Positions 1 to 10,742 of a DNA stretch of 64,000 nt are shown in pieces; the first letter of the stretch is position 1, and each line of letters starts with the position of its first letter. A program made the position numbers and the translations under genes. The notes under the pieces were generated by a model that saw only the letters and a list, made by a program, of their open reading frames with translations, had not been told where the DNA came from and searched no databases. Source of the stretch: Protea cynaroides (lineage: Eukaryota > Streptophyta > Magnoliopsida > Proteales > Proteaceae). The stretch spans positions 21,065,923 to 21,129,922 of the forward strand of contig CM053268.1 of NCBI GenBank assembly GCA_028583415.1, in the 5' to 3' direction.

Positions 1-640
1 TCCCTGGTTAGAGCATCTGCAATAATATTTTTGTCAGTTTTAATAACTTCAATATCAAATTGATACATTTGAAACCATAATTGTCATCTTAACAATCATG
101 ATTGACTCTAACATTTATCCAGATTATTTTTTAAAAATCTGGGTAAACATTTTGAGAATCAGTTCGAAGTAAAAGCCTTTAGGGCTTTACAAAGACTTCA
201 AACTTCTTTATTACATTTTTTATAGCTAAAAATTCTTTTTCATTAATATAATAATTTAATTCAACTACTTTAAAAGTTTTACTACCATAACCATAAATTT
301 TTTTAATTGGCTTTGAAGTTATTGGGTCAGTGTATACATGTTTTAAGGAGGCTCCCCATGCAGAATTTGAAGCATCAGTTTTCAGAATTAGTTTTTCACC
401 TAATTGTGGTAATGCTAATTTTGGTAAATTATTGCATAGTTTTTTAAAATTTGCAATATACTTGGAGTTTTTTTCATCCCAAGAAAATTCATTTTTCTTT
501 AATTTTTCTTGAAGATGTTTTCTTCATTTTGTAAGATTTTTGATAAATTTTTCACCATAATTCAAAACTCCCAAAAATCTTTACAATTGTTTAACATCTT
601 CAATTTTATCAAAAAATCATTGATTTTTTCAACAATATGA
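1..640 (-). pseudogene. Viral RT thumb and RNase H fragment (copy L)
   Basis: On the minus strand, 180-420 reads as a retroelement RNase H with the motif TDASNSAWGA, then NEKEFLAI, then a Ser-Asp-Ser segment, matching the right copy at 9838-10185. In an active virus this domain removes the RNA strand after reverse transcription. The frame is interrupted several times, including a stop after a Pro-Lys-Pro stretch near 180 and others near 155 and 540. The domain runs off the window, so the downstream viral part of this copy cannot be seen. It is non-functional here. Confidence 0.75.
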
Positions 641-648
641 TTTTACAA

Positions 649-1311
649 TTAGATTTTTCCAGTAGAAATAGTTAAACCAAGAAATTCTATTTCATTTTTT
701 AGAAACTCACATTTCTTTTCAAAAATTATTATTCCATGTTTTGCAAACTCATCGGTGACATATTTTAAATGTAAAAGATGTTCTTCTTTTATTTTCATAA
801 AAACTAATATATCATCGATATAAACTAGACAATATTTTTGGTGTTTCTGAAATATATTATCCATACGTCTTTGGAAGATCTGTGGGGTTTTACACAGTCC
901 AAATGACATGACTAACCACTCATAGTGTCCTTGTGGAGCACTAAAAGCTATGAGTGGGATGGATGCTGATTGCATCTTAATTTACTAGTATCCAGACTTA
1001 CAATCAAATTTTAAAAAATAGTTGTTAACTTGGATACTCGAGATTAAGGATTCCTTGTTTGGAATCTTATATCAATAAAAAATAGTAGCCGCGTTTAGGC
1101 GTTTGTAATTGATGACTATTTTTGCCTTACCACGCTTTTGTTCAGTATGATTATGGACTAAGAATGCTGGTGAAGTGTGTAGATTTTTAGATGGTCTGAT
1201 TAATCCTTTTTCAAGAAGTTCTTCTATCTGCTTCTTGAATTTTTTCACATCTGCTGGACTATAATTCATATTTTTATTGGTTATAATTTCATCAGGATTT
1301 TTAAGTTTCAT
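649..1311 (-). pseudogene. Viral reverse transcriptase fragment (copy L)
   Basis: This is a pararetrovirus reverse transcriptase core. The N-terminal fingers lie at 1072-1311 (a GLIRPSK segment, then a KIVINYKRLN segment). The palm lies at 649-975 (VMSFGLC, then the catalytic YIDDILVF). The first catalytic aspartate sits in FDCKSGY near 1000. It is followed directly by two stop codons, TAG then TAA, where family members have Trp-Gln, so the two halves are not joined. The right copy has TGA then TAA at the same place. The catalytic YIDD itself is unmutated. Confidence 0.85.
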
Positions 1312-1343
1312 TTCTGCATAAACTCCTAATCTATCCCATAGTT

Positions 1344-2200
1344 TTAGTGGATCTTCACTAAAATTCTCTGATATTTGGTTTTAATATCGTCTATTATTAA
1401 CTCATGTGCTATGTTAGTGGACGATGTTAACTTTTGATGATGTTCCATGATCTGTTTTAACCATGTTTCATCATTTTTTGATGTTTCAGGGAACAATGTG
1501 TCTTCTTCTAGTTCTGGTTCCTCTTCATCCGAATCTCTTGAAGAATCGTCATCGTTGTTAGATATAGATTCAGAAGTGGTGGAAATAAGTATCTCCTCCC
1601 CCTCTGAAAAAATAGACGAGTCTGAAAGAGACCACAGACTACTAGGGGCTGAACTGATTTTAGCTCTGCTAGATTCTAGCCACCCATGTCTATCTTGGTA
1701 AGATATTTCATCTTGCCAAATAAATCGCCAGCTTAAGGGTTTTACTAAGAGTGGTTCTAGCTCAATAATAGACATTTTTTTCCTGTGAGGGTATTGGTCG
1801 AAATCCCTTTGTACATATTTTAACAGTTGTTTTAAGCTTTGGGATTGGATATCCTTGAGCACCTAGAGCAATGTAATCTTTATGCTGCATGAATGAAAGG
1901 CACGCATCTTGCATGAAGAAATTATTGCCCATAATAATATCTTCCTCTAGACTATCCACTTGGATGAGGCGTTCTATACAAAAGAAACCTCCTTCAAAAG
2001 ATATGGGAACATTTTTAGCTTCAAAGTTGAGAACAATCTTTGAGCTATCTGCCAACATTACCTCTAATGGAGACGATGTGCATTTCCATACATGCTAATG
2101 CAATGCGTTTGTTTTAGCAAATGAAAACGTCGCACTAGTATCTACAAAGGCATCAAGAGTATAGGGATGAAAGCCTGAAAAGCTAAAGATACTCTAACAT
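1344..2200 (-). pseudogene. Viral aspartic protease and acidic linker (copy L)
   Basis: The protease active-site motif DTSATFSFA is read on the minus strand at about 2120-2146, followed by a beta-rich stretch at 1762-2058 that contains GNNFFMQDACLSF. An acidic linker (1344-1862) with long Ser and Asp/Glu runs leads into RT. In the family this protease cleaves the polyprotein. The reading frame changes between the catalytic motif, the core and the linker. Copy R keeps the same order but reads DAGAT at the active site, so L has the more canonical motif. Confidence 0.75.
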
Positions 2201-2219
2201 ATATAGCATTCATCTTACC

Positions 2220-3290
2220 ACTCTCTAATCATATTTTCTCTTTTTTGAGGGTTTCATCGTAAGCCCTTTGTAGGCTTTGGAGTTACTTTTCTCCAAGACT
2301 TCCTATAACTTGTTTTAAGAAAGCATCTTCTGCGTTTGGCCTAAATTGTTTTAGACCTGTGTAAATGTAGTTTTCAAAAGTCATTTCCTTTTGACAACTT
2401 AACATTGCCAACGTTGCTTTTTTTGAAGCTTCTTCTCCTTTGAAAATTGGCAATCTAATATCCTTGTATCATATGATCTTTCGAGATGATGACGATGATG
2501 ATATTGAATCACTCTTCCGATCTTGGATCATTGGATGCTCATCATTCTTTTCTTTCAAATGATTTTCTACAAGACCTCCATTATCAATATATAATTTTCC
2601 TCGCAAAGCTATGATTGTAAACTTCCAATATCTATCAGTTGATGATTCTGTCAGGTCTTTCAATAACCATTTCTTTGGTATCTTCAAATCTTTACATGAG
2701 ACTAACTTTGAAACTATTTCTCTTCCCGTAGGATTGGGTTCTAACAGTTCTGTTACATCTCTACTGACTAAGTTGTGTTCGTGTTTTACAACTCCACAGA
2801 TAGTCTGGATTGCTTCCCACTGAACTACCAATGGTTTACTACCAGCTTTTATAAAAATATCTTCTAATTAGATTCTCAATTGAAAAACCTTTTCTATGTT
2901 TGTGTCATTCAACGAGATCCAAAAATCTGGTCTAATCCTAAAACTAATAAATTGGTTAGCTAGGTTCAACTGAATACCTCCGATGATAGCATCCGCTTTA
3001 GAGTTGACTACTATTCCAAACACATAGTACAGGAGTATCAATCCCTCTTCGAAATAACCCTATTAAGGATATTTGGGTAGTTCCCAAATTTATATAATGC
3101 TTATCAAGGTATTTCTACTTTATCTTATCTCTTTTAGATATTGTCAAGATAAGAATTTCTACAATGTCATTTTCATTACCTATTGCTTGAATATTTTCGG
3201 TGACTCTTTCAAATACTCTAGTAGATTTCGTAGAGAAAGTAAACTTTAATTTCTCCTTCCAATTTACCGAGTATTTGTGTCCTGACTCTA
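2220..3290 (-). pseudogene. Viral movement protein region (copy L)
   Basis: This is the minus-strand counterpart of 7039-8018. It contains a decayed 30K-superfamily movement protein core (an L-G-T-T segment, then a block with Arg-Gly-Ile-Asp-Thr-Pro, then a Gly-Gly-Ile-Gln helix). The C-terminal part, 2469-2831, has GREIVSKLVSCKDLKIPKKW and ends in a Ser-rich tail. In caulimovirids this protein opens plasmodesmata for cell-to-cell spread. Several stops interrupt it. Its position after the zinc-knuckle coat protein and before the protease is the main argument for a cavemovirus- or solendovirus-like genome. Confidence 0.65.
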
Positions 3291-3299
3291 GCTTGGGTA

Positions 3300-4815
3300 A
3301 TTATTTTTAAAGAATTTTCTCTAATTCTTCTTCATCAATTTTAAGAGTTTCTCCTTGAATGTCTCTGATACGAATGGATTCTCTTTCTTCAAGTTCCATC
3401 CTTATCATATTTATCTGAATTTGATCAATATCAATATCAGCTATCATGTCTTCTATTGCTGAATAGATCGATACCTCTGATATTTGATCATCTTCTTCTG
3501 AATATTCTTTATAATCAACCTCGTAAAGAATATCATTTAGATCTATTCCTTCCAAATCATTTGCAAAATAGATTTCATATTCATCATCTATTTGTAAACT
3601 CTTTACGAGAGCCTTGGCCTTTGATCCTTTCTTTTCTGGACAATTGTAGGCTAAATGGCTAGGTTTTTGATAAATCCAACATTACAATCTTTCTTAGGTT
3701 TTTCATTTGGACATGGTAGTTTTCTAACCAAATATCTTCTATTTGGTTTCAAAATTTTTTTGGGATTAAATTTCTTTTAATCGATTTTCTCTTTTTGGAA
3801 GAAGGTTTTTTCTTTTGATAGAATTTACTTTTCTATTTTGACCTTTTCGGATAACATCCATAGTTTTCCGGAATGTTAGAAATTTCACCACAACAGGACA
3901 ATCGTTGGGTAAATGATCTTGTTTTGTCTAAAGCAATTTGTTTGGTGCAATAATCTTTTAGATAATTTTTTACTGTTTGTATTTTATCACTAAGACTATT
4001 GGATATTAGTCCTTTTTTCTGGTATTTGTTGAAACGTTCTTCAGCTAATTTACCCCAGAAAGAAGGTAATTTTTTTAAAGAATACTCCATTCCAAAATTG
4101 TTGTTCTGAAAGAGACAACTGGTAATAATAATCTCTATATTCGCAGCTAAAGTTTTTAAAGCTACAAATATCACAAATTTGTAGGTTTAACAGATTACTC
4201 TGGCATTCCTATGTTTATCAGAGTATTTATCTGATGAGTATCCTAAAAATTCTCTTTTTATTAAATCAGCAAAGAGATTTAAGATTTTAAATTTTGTAGC
4301 TAGGTCATTTTCTTTGTCAGAAAATAGTTTTTTAATTTCTGTCTAAAATTCTGATTGGACCTGTATATTCATCCAGAACTTCTAGACCTGTCCTTGTAGA
4401 GTAGCCATAACATAATCCTAGGTATCACATTTGATATTATTGAATGCATTGTTATGACTAATCTTATGGATTGATTCCATTTGTTAATAATCTTTTCTGA
4501 ATTTTTGACACAATCTATATTCATGTAATGACCCTATTCAGAAACTGGATCTAAGTTTTGTATTACTAGAGGTCGATACTTGTCTGAGATTACAGGAACC
4601 AGACTTGGGTTCCCGGGGTTGGCTCTGATGTTATTTACATCAACTATAACTTCACCTCCTTCTACCGTATTCCACACAGTGTCAAAGACACTTTGTTCTG
4701 GTGGAATGCTTAGATTGATAGGATGGCTAGTTATGGCCATAGGTGAGGTTATGGTACTTTCTCCTTGGGGGTTTAAGTTGGTCATTTTCAACATTTCCAA
4801 GTTAATTTTAGACAT
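3300..4815 (-). pseudogene. Viral coat protein region with zinc knuckle (copy L)
   Basis: This is the minus-strand coat-protein part of the polyprotein. 4534-4815 has an NTVEGGEVIVDVNNIRANP segment. 3833-4174 has a Lys-rich helical region ending in CGEISNIPENYGCYP. A basic stretch follows, then the CCHC knuckle remnant near 3650-3690 and an acidic tail at 3307-3555 rich in Asp/Glu/Ile. The knuckle is broken twice: the second Cys codon reads Tyr, as in copy R, and a one-base deletion shifts the frame here only. Coat proteins of this family package DNA in the virion. It is non-functional. Confidence 0.75.
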
Positions 4816-4889
4816 ATTTTCTCTTCTTTTAATATTTAATTGCTCGATTAATTCTATAGCTGATAATAATCTGGCCGATTTTTCTTGAA

Positions 4890-5111
4890 CTACTTTTTTA
4901 GTTCAAAAGTTTGTTTAAAAAATCTAATTTTAGTGTTAATTAGATCTATTTTATTATGTAGATCTGGGATTAGATCTATGGTGTAGTTTAACAAAGACAC
5001 GCATTGTGCTTTGTCCGTTCCATGGGTAAGATGGAGATAATTTTCTCCTTCGTTACCATTGTAGGGATAAAAAGAAAGTGTTTTCTTTTTATTTGATTCT
5101 GATCGTGACAT
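4890..5111 (-). pseudogene. Start of viral coat-protein ORF (copy L)
   Basis: A 73-aa reading frame opens with MSRSESNKKK and is the close mirror of the frame at 5201-5401. It contains a helical, coiled-coil-like segment (SLLNYTIDLIPDLHNKIDL). The ATG lies only about 35 bases from the palindrome spacer, so the inversion point is just upstream of the viral ORF start. No domain is recognised. Placement before the coat-protein region suggests it is the polyprotein N-terminus. Confidence 0.6.
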
Positions 5112-5145
5112 TTCACTTTTGTTTTTTTCTCAGTCAAAGTCACTC

Positions 5146-5166
5146 CAGACTCGGTGAGTACTTCTA
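5146..5166. repeat. Spacer of a giant palindrome (head-to-head EPRV copies)
   Basis: The sequence left of 5145 and right of 5167 is reverse-complementary, starting with AGTCACTC against GAGTGACT. It stays so, with scattered mismatches and small indels, out to window base 1 on the left and about 10310 on the right. The spacer is 21 nt. Each arm is at least 5.1 kb, and the left arm continues beyond the window. Confidence 0.9.
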
Positions 5167-5200
5167 GAGTGACTTTGAGTGAAATAAAAACAAAAGTGAA

Positions 5201-5401
5201 ATGTCACTATCAGGACCAAATAAAAAGAAAGTACTTTTTTTTTGTCCCCACAACGGTAACGAAGGAGAAAATTATCTCCATCTTACCCATAAAACAGACA
5301 AAGCACAACACGTGTCTTTGTTAAACTACACCATAGATTTAATCCAAGATCTACATAATAAAATAGATCTAATTAACGCTAAAATTAGATTTATTAAATG
5401 A
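5201..5401 (+). pseudogene. Start of viral coat-protein ORF (copy R)
   Basis: A 66-aa frame begins MSLSGPNKKK and matches the frame at 4890-5111. The helical segment with a Leu/Ile heptad-like pattern is conserved. The frame ends at a TGA where copy L reads on through a Gln codon, so this stop is private to R. No known domain is seen; it is taken as the polyprotein N-terminus by position. Confidence 0.6.
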
Positions 5402-5512
5402 ACTTTCGAACATAAAAAAGTAGTTCAAGAAAAATTGACCAAATTATTATCAGTTGTAGAATTAATCGAGTAATTAAATATTAAAAGAAGTGAAAATATC
5501 TCTAAAATTAAC

Positions 5513-7038
5513 TTGGCAATGTTGAAAATGACCAACTCAGACACCCAAGGAGAAAGTACCATAACTTCACCTATGGCCACAACCAGTCATCCTGTCGATC
5601 CGACCATTTCACTAGAACAAATTGTCTTTGACATTGTATGGAATACGGTAGAAGGAGGAGAAGCTATAGTTGATGTAAATAACATCAGAGCCAACCCTAG
5701 GAACCCAAGTCCGGTTCCAGTAAACTCAAACGAGTATCGACCTCTAGTAATACAAAACATAGATCCAGTTTCTGAAAAAGGTCATTACTTGAATATAGAT
5801 TGTGTCAAAAATCCAGAAAAGATTATTAACAAATGGAGTCAATCCATGAGATTAGTCATAATGCATTCAACAAAATCATTAAGTGATACATATGATTATG
5901 TTATGGCTACTCTACAAGGACAGGTCCAGAAGTTCTGGATGAATATACAGGTATAGAATTTCAGGCAGAAATTAAAAAATTATTTTCTGACAAAGAAAAT
6001 GACCTAGCTACAAAATTTAAAATCCTAGATCTCTTTGCTGATTTAATAAAAAGAGAATTTTCAAGATACTCATCAGATAAATACTATGATAAACATAGGA
6101 ATGCCCAAAGTAATCTATTAAACCTACAGATTTATGATATTTGTAGCTTTGAAAACTTTAGCTGCGAATATTGAGATTATTATTATTAGTTATCCTTTTC
6201 AGAACAATAATTTTAGAATGAAGCATTCTATAGAAAATTATCTTCTTTCTGGGATAAATTAGCTGAAGAACGTTTCAACAAAGACATGAAGAAAGGACTG
6301 ATATCCAATAGTCTTGGCGGTAGAATACAAACAATAAAAAATTGCTTAAAAGACTATTGCACCAAACAAATTGCTTTGGACAAAGCAAGATCATTTACCC
6401 AACGATTGTCCTGTTGTGGTGAAATTTCTAACATTCCAGAAAACTATGGATGTTATCCGGAAAGGTCAAAACAGAAAAATAAATTTTTTCATATGAAAAA
6501 ATCTTTTTCCAAAAAGAGAAAATAGATTAAAAGAAAATTTAATCCTAAAAAATCTTTGAAACCAAATAGGAGATATGTGGTTAGAAAACCACCATGTCTA
6601 AACGAAAAACCTAAGAAAGATTATAAGTGTTGGATTTATGAAAAACCTGGCCATTTAGCCTACAATTGTCTAGAAAAGAAAGGATTAAATGCCAAGACTT
6701 TCGTAAAGAGTTTACAAATAGAGGATGAATATGAAATCTATTTTACAAATGATTTGGAAGGAATAGATCTAAATGGTATTCTTTACGAGGTTGATTATGA
6801 AGAATATTCGAAAGAAGATGATCAAATATCAGATGTATTGATCGATTCAGCAACAGAAGACATGATAGCTGATATTGATATTGATCATATTCGGATAAAT
6901 ATGATAAGGATGGAACCTGAAGAAAGGGAATCCATTCTTATTGGAGACATTCAAGGAGAAACTCTTAAAATTGATGAAGAAGAATTAGAGAAAATTCTTC
7001 AAAAGAAATTACCTAAGCTAGAATCAGGACAAGAATAA
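5513..7038 (+). pseudogene. Viral coat protein with zinc knuckle (copy R)
   Basis: Three open stretches (5513-5956, 6286-6525, 6556-7038) cover the coat-protein region. They hold an NTVEGGEAIVDVNNIRANP segment, a segment ending QGQVQKFWMNIQ, and a helical region that includes CGEISNIPENYGCYP. A Lys/Arg-rich stretch follows, then the CCHC knuckle CWIYEKPGHLAYNC, in which the second Cys is Tyr. The tail is acidic. The zinc knuckle after a basic region is the hallmark of caulimovirid coat proteins and binds nucleic acid. A frameshift near 5955 and a stop at about 6523 break it. The stop at 6523 is absent from copy L. Confidence 0.78.
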
Positions 7039-8018
7039 TCAGTAAATTGGAAGGAGAAATTAAAGTCTACTTTCTCTACGAAATTTACTAGAGTAATTGA
7101 AAGAGTCACTAGAAATACTCAAGTGACAGGTAATGAAAATGACATAGTAGAAATTCCTATCTTGACAAAATCTAAAATAGATATGATGAGAAAGAAATAA
7201 CTTGATAAGCATTATACACATTTGGGAACTACCTAAATATCCTTAATAGGGTTATTTCAAAGAGGAATTGATACTCCAGTACTATGTGTTTGCATGGATG
7301 ATGGAATGGTAGTCAACTCTAAAGCAGATGCTATCATTGGAGGTATTCAGTCGAACCTAGCTAACTAATTTGTTAGTTTTAAGATTAGACCAGATTTTGG
7401 ATCTCGCTGAATGACAAAAATATAAAAAAGGTTTTTCAATTGAGAATATAATTAGAAGGTATTTCTATAAAAGCTAGTAGTAAGTCATTGGCAGTTCAGT
7501 GGGAAGTAATCCAGACTATTTATGGAGTCACAAAATGCAAACACAGCTTAGGCGAGATGTAACAGAATTGTTATAATCCAATCCTATAGGAAGAGAAATA
7601 GTTCCAAAGTTAGTCTCATGGAAAGATTTGAGGATATAAAAAAAATTGTTATTGAAAGACCTTACGGAATCATCAACTGATAGATATTGAAAGTCTACAA
7701 TTAGCTTCGGGGGAAAAGTTATATATTGATAATGGAGGTTTTGTAGAAAATCATTTGGAAGAAAAGAATGATGAGCATCCAATGATCCAAGATCAAAAGA
7801 GTGATTTAATATCATCATCGTCATCATCTCGAAAGATCGTAGGATACAAGGATATTAGATTGCCAATCTTCGAAGAAGAAGAAGCTTCAGAAAAAGCAAC
7901 GTTAACAATGTTAAGTTGTCGAAAGGAAATGACTTTTGAAAACTACATTTACATAGGTCTAAAAAAATCTAGGCCAAACACAGAAGATGTTCTCATAAAA
8001 CAAGTCACAGAGTCTTAG
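7039..8018 (+). pseudogene. Viral movement protein (copy R)
   Basis: Translation of 7050-7400 gives a 30K-superfamily core: LGTT, then ISLIGLFQRGIDTPVLCV, then a Gly-Gly-Ile-Gln helix and an Arg-Pro-Asp-Phe strand. At least four stops interrupt it between 7198 and 7410. The better kept C-terminal part (7755-8018) contains a run of Ser codons and FENYIYIGLKKSRPNTEDV. Movement proteins of this family line plasmodesmata. It lies directly downstream of the zinc-knuckle coat protein and upstream of the protease. It is non-functional. Confidence 0.68.
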
Positions 8019-8059
8019 AGAAAATGAACTCCAAAGCCTACAAAGGGCTTACAATGAAA

Positions 8060-8600
8060 CCCTAAAAAAGAGGAAATATGATTAAAGAGTGGTAAAATAA
8101 ATGCTATATATGTTAGAGCATCATTTAGCTTTATAGGCTTTCATCCCTATACTCTTGATGCCTTTGTAGATGCTGGTGCGACGTTTTCATTTGCTAAAAC
8201 AAATGCACTGCCTCAGCATATATGGAAACGCACATCGTCTCTATTAGAGGTAACATTGGCAAATAGCTCAAAGATTGTTCTCAACTTTGAGGGTTCTTGA
8301 TTTTTTGAAGGAGGTTTCTTTTGTATAAAATGCCTCATCCAAATGGATAACCTCGATGAAGATATTATTCTAGACAATAATTTTTTCATGCAAGATGCGT
8401 GCCTTCCATCACGCAGCATAAGGATTACATTGCTCTAGGTGCTCAAGGGTATCTGATCCCAAAGCTTAAAACAGCTGTTAAAATATGTACAAAGGGATTT
8501 AAACCAACACCCCTGAAGGAAAAAGTACCTGTTATTGAGCCAGAACCACTATTAGTAAAACCCTTAAGTTGGTGGTCTATTTGGCAAGATTGAATCTCTT
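8060..8600 (+). pseudogene. Viral aspartic protease (copy R)
   Basis: The frame around 8095-8230 reads INAIYVRAS, then the active-site region DAFVDAGATFSFA. The usual Thr/Ser after the catalytic Asp is Ala, which should impair catalysis. The core continues to 8593, with ALGAQGYLIPKL matching copy L. A frameshift near 8125 and stops near 8300 interrupt it. In the virus this retropepsin-like enzyme releases the polyprotein parts. The acidic linker to RT begins at about 8600. Confidence 0.7.
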
Positions 8601-8726
8601 ACCAAGATAGACATGGGTGGTTAGAATCTGACAGAGCCGAAATCGGTTCAACCTCGAGTAGTCCACGATCTCTTTTAGACTTGTCTGTTTTTTCAGAGGG
8701 GGAGGAGATACTTATTTCCACCACTT

Positions 8727-9773
8727 TTGAATCCATATCTGACAATGATGTGCCCGATCGAAGAAGATTCCTGTCAGCATGATTCTTCAAGCTATTCAGA
8801 TGAAGAGGAATCAGAACTAGAAGAAGATACATTGTTCCCTGAAATATCAGAAAATGATGAAACATGGTTAAAACAGATCATGGAACATCATCAAAAGTTT
8901 AAATTGTCCGCTAACATAGCACATGAGTTAACAATAGACAATATTAAAATCAAAATATCAGATAATTTTACTGAAGATCCACTAAAACTATGGGATAGAT
9001 CAGGAATTTATGCAAAAATAAAACTTAAAAATCCTGATGAAATTATAACCAATAAAAATATGATTTATAGTCCAGTTGATATGGAAGAATTTAAAAAGAA
9101 GATAGAAGAACTTCTTCAAAAAGGGTTAATCAGACCATCTAAAAATCCACACACATCACCAGCATTCTTGGTTCGTAATCATGCTGCACAAAAGCGTGGT
9201 AAGGCAAGAATGATCATCAATTACAAATGCCTAAACTTGACTATTGTTTTTTATGGATATAAGATTCCAAATAGGGAATCCATAATCTCGAGTATCCAAG
9301 ATAACAACTATTTTTCAAAATTTGATTGTAAGTCTGGATACTGATAAATTAAGATGCAACCAACATCCATCCCACTCACAGCTTTTAGTACTCTACAAGG
9401 ACACCATGAGTGGTTAGTCATGTCATTTGGACTGTGTAATGTCCCACAGATTTTTCAAAGATGCATGGATAATATATTTCAGAAACACCAAAAATATTGT
9501 CTAGTTTATATCGATGATATATTAATTTTTTCGAAAACAAAAGAAGAACATCTTTTACATTTAAAATATATCACTGATGAGTTTGTAAAACATAGAATAA
9601 TAATTTCTGAAAAAAAATGTGAGTTTCTAAAAGATGAAATAGAATTTCTTGGTTTAATTATTTCTAGTGGAAAAATTCAATTGCAAAATCATATTATTGA
9701 AAAAATCAATGATTTTTCAGATAAAATTAAAGACGTTAAACAATTGCAAAGATTTTTGGGAGTTTTGAATTAA
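8727..9773 (+). pseudogene. Viral reverse transcriptase (copy R)
   Basis: 8727-9344 holds the acidic linker and RT fingers: GLIRPSKNPHTSPAFLV, then an ARMIINYKCLN segment, ending at FDCKSGY with the first catalytic Asp. 9354-9773 holds the palm: MSFGLCNVPQIFQ, the catalytic YIDDILIF, and FLGLIISSGKIQL of the thumb. Two stops, TGA then TAA, separate the halves at 9342-9347. The catalytic residues are intact but not in one frame. The domain is typical of Caulimoviridae rather than of the LTR elements elsewhere in the window. Confidence 0.88.
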
Positions 9774-9778
9774 GGTGA

Positions 9779-10320
9779 AAATTTTATCAAAAATCTTTCA
9801 AAATTAAGAAAACCTCTTCAAGAAAAATTAAAGAAAAATGGATGAAAAAGACTCCAAGTATATTGCAGAGTTAAAAAAACTATGTAATAATTTACCAAAA
9901 TTAGCATTACCACAGTTAGGTCAAAAACTAATTTTGAAAACTGATGCTTCAAATTCTGCATGGGGAGCTTGCTTAAAACAGGTAAACACTGACCTAGTAA
10001 CTTCAAAGCCAATTGAAGAAATTTGTGGTTATGGTAGTAAAACTTTTAAAACAACCGAATTAAATTATCATATTAATGAAAAAGAATTTTTAGCTATAAA
10101 AAATACAATAAAGAAGTTTGAACTTTTTATAAAACCCCAAAGGTTTTTACTTCTAAGTGATTCAAAATGTTACCCAGATTTTTGAAAAATAATTTGAATA
10201 AATGTTAGAGTCAATCACGATTGTTAAGATGGAAATTATGGTTTCAAATGTATCAATTTGATATTGAAGTTATTAAAACTAACAAAAATATTATTGTAGA
10301 TACTCTAAGCAAGGATATCA
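9779..10320 (+). pseudogene. Viral RNase H (copy R)
   Basis: The frame 9838-10185 carries LKTDASNSAWGACL (first catalytic Asp), NEKEFLAI (catalytic Glu) and LLLSDSK (third acidic residue). It then stops at a TGA near 10182 and resumes at 10221-10320 with a tail toward TLSKDI. This is the RNase H that follows RT in the polyprotein. A stop near 9770 also separates it from RT. It is the best conserved RNase H of the two viral copies but is still broken. Confidence 0.82.
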
Positions 10321-10329
10321 AAATCAATA

Positions 10330-10742
10330 TGATGCAGGGAAGCGACGACGAGTTTATTCCAGTTTCAAAAAGACTTCTAGAAGAACTTTTCAAGGAGACA
10401 GAAAAAACAAGGCTTCTCATCGAAGCAAAAGGTAAAGAAACCCTAGCTGAGTCCTCTCGGGTTAAAAAGACAAAGCCCGATCCTAGGAGTATTGGAAAAC
10501 CCCAAGGTCGGAAAAAAATAGATATCCAATTAAAATGTGCCCAGGCTAGACCAAGCCAAAATCAAAACCGGTTAGAGTCTAGAAACCCGACCAAAGGAGT
10601 AGGAGTGAACCCTGTTGCTTCTTGTTTTATCTGCCATGATCCAATTCAATTCGTGAAGTTTTGTCCTAAGCGAAAGGCGTCCCCTTCGAGGAAGGATAAG
10701 ACGGAAAGTGCAGCCATCACTAAGGGTAAATTACCCTTGTAG
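10330..10742 (+). pseudogene. C-terminal extension with degenerate zinc knuckle (copy R)
   Basis: Open reading continues from RNase H for about 140 codons. It is charged and rich in Lys, Arg and Ser. Near its end is CFICHDPIQFVKFC, which fits CX2CX4HX4C except that the His position is Gln. A zinc knuckle here is separate from the coat-protein one at 6.6 kb. The stretch ends at a TAG (10740-10742). I do not recognise a named domain. In cavemoviruses and solendoviruses the next gene is a translational transactivator, so this may be its start or a polyprotein tail. Confidence 0.5.

Larger units (their letters stand above)
1..5145 (-). mobile_element. Endogenous pararetrovirus, left copy (L)
   Basis: This is a decayed, integrated Caulimoviridae genome segment read on the minus strand, from coat protein near 5.1 kb to RNase H at the window edge. 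It is the mirror image of the copy at 5167-10310. Order of parts: coat protein with zinc knuckle, movement protein, protease, reverse transcriptase, RNase H. Coat protein followed by movement protein ahead of the protease-RT unit is the order known for cavemoviruses and solendoviruses; the genus is my inference. Frameshifts and stops break every part, so no intact polyprotein remains. The copy continues past base 1. Confidence 0.85.
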
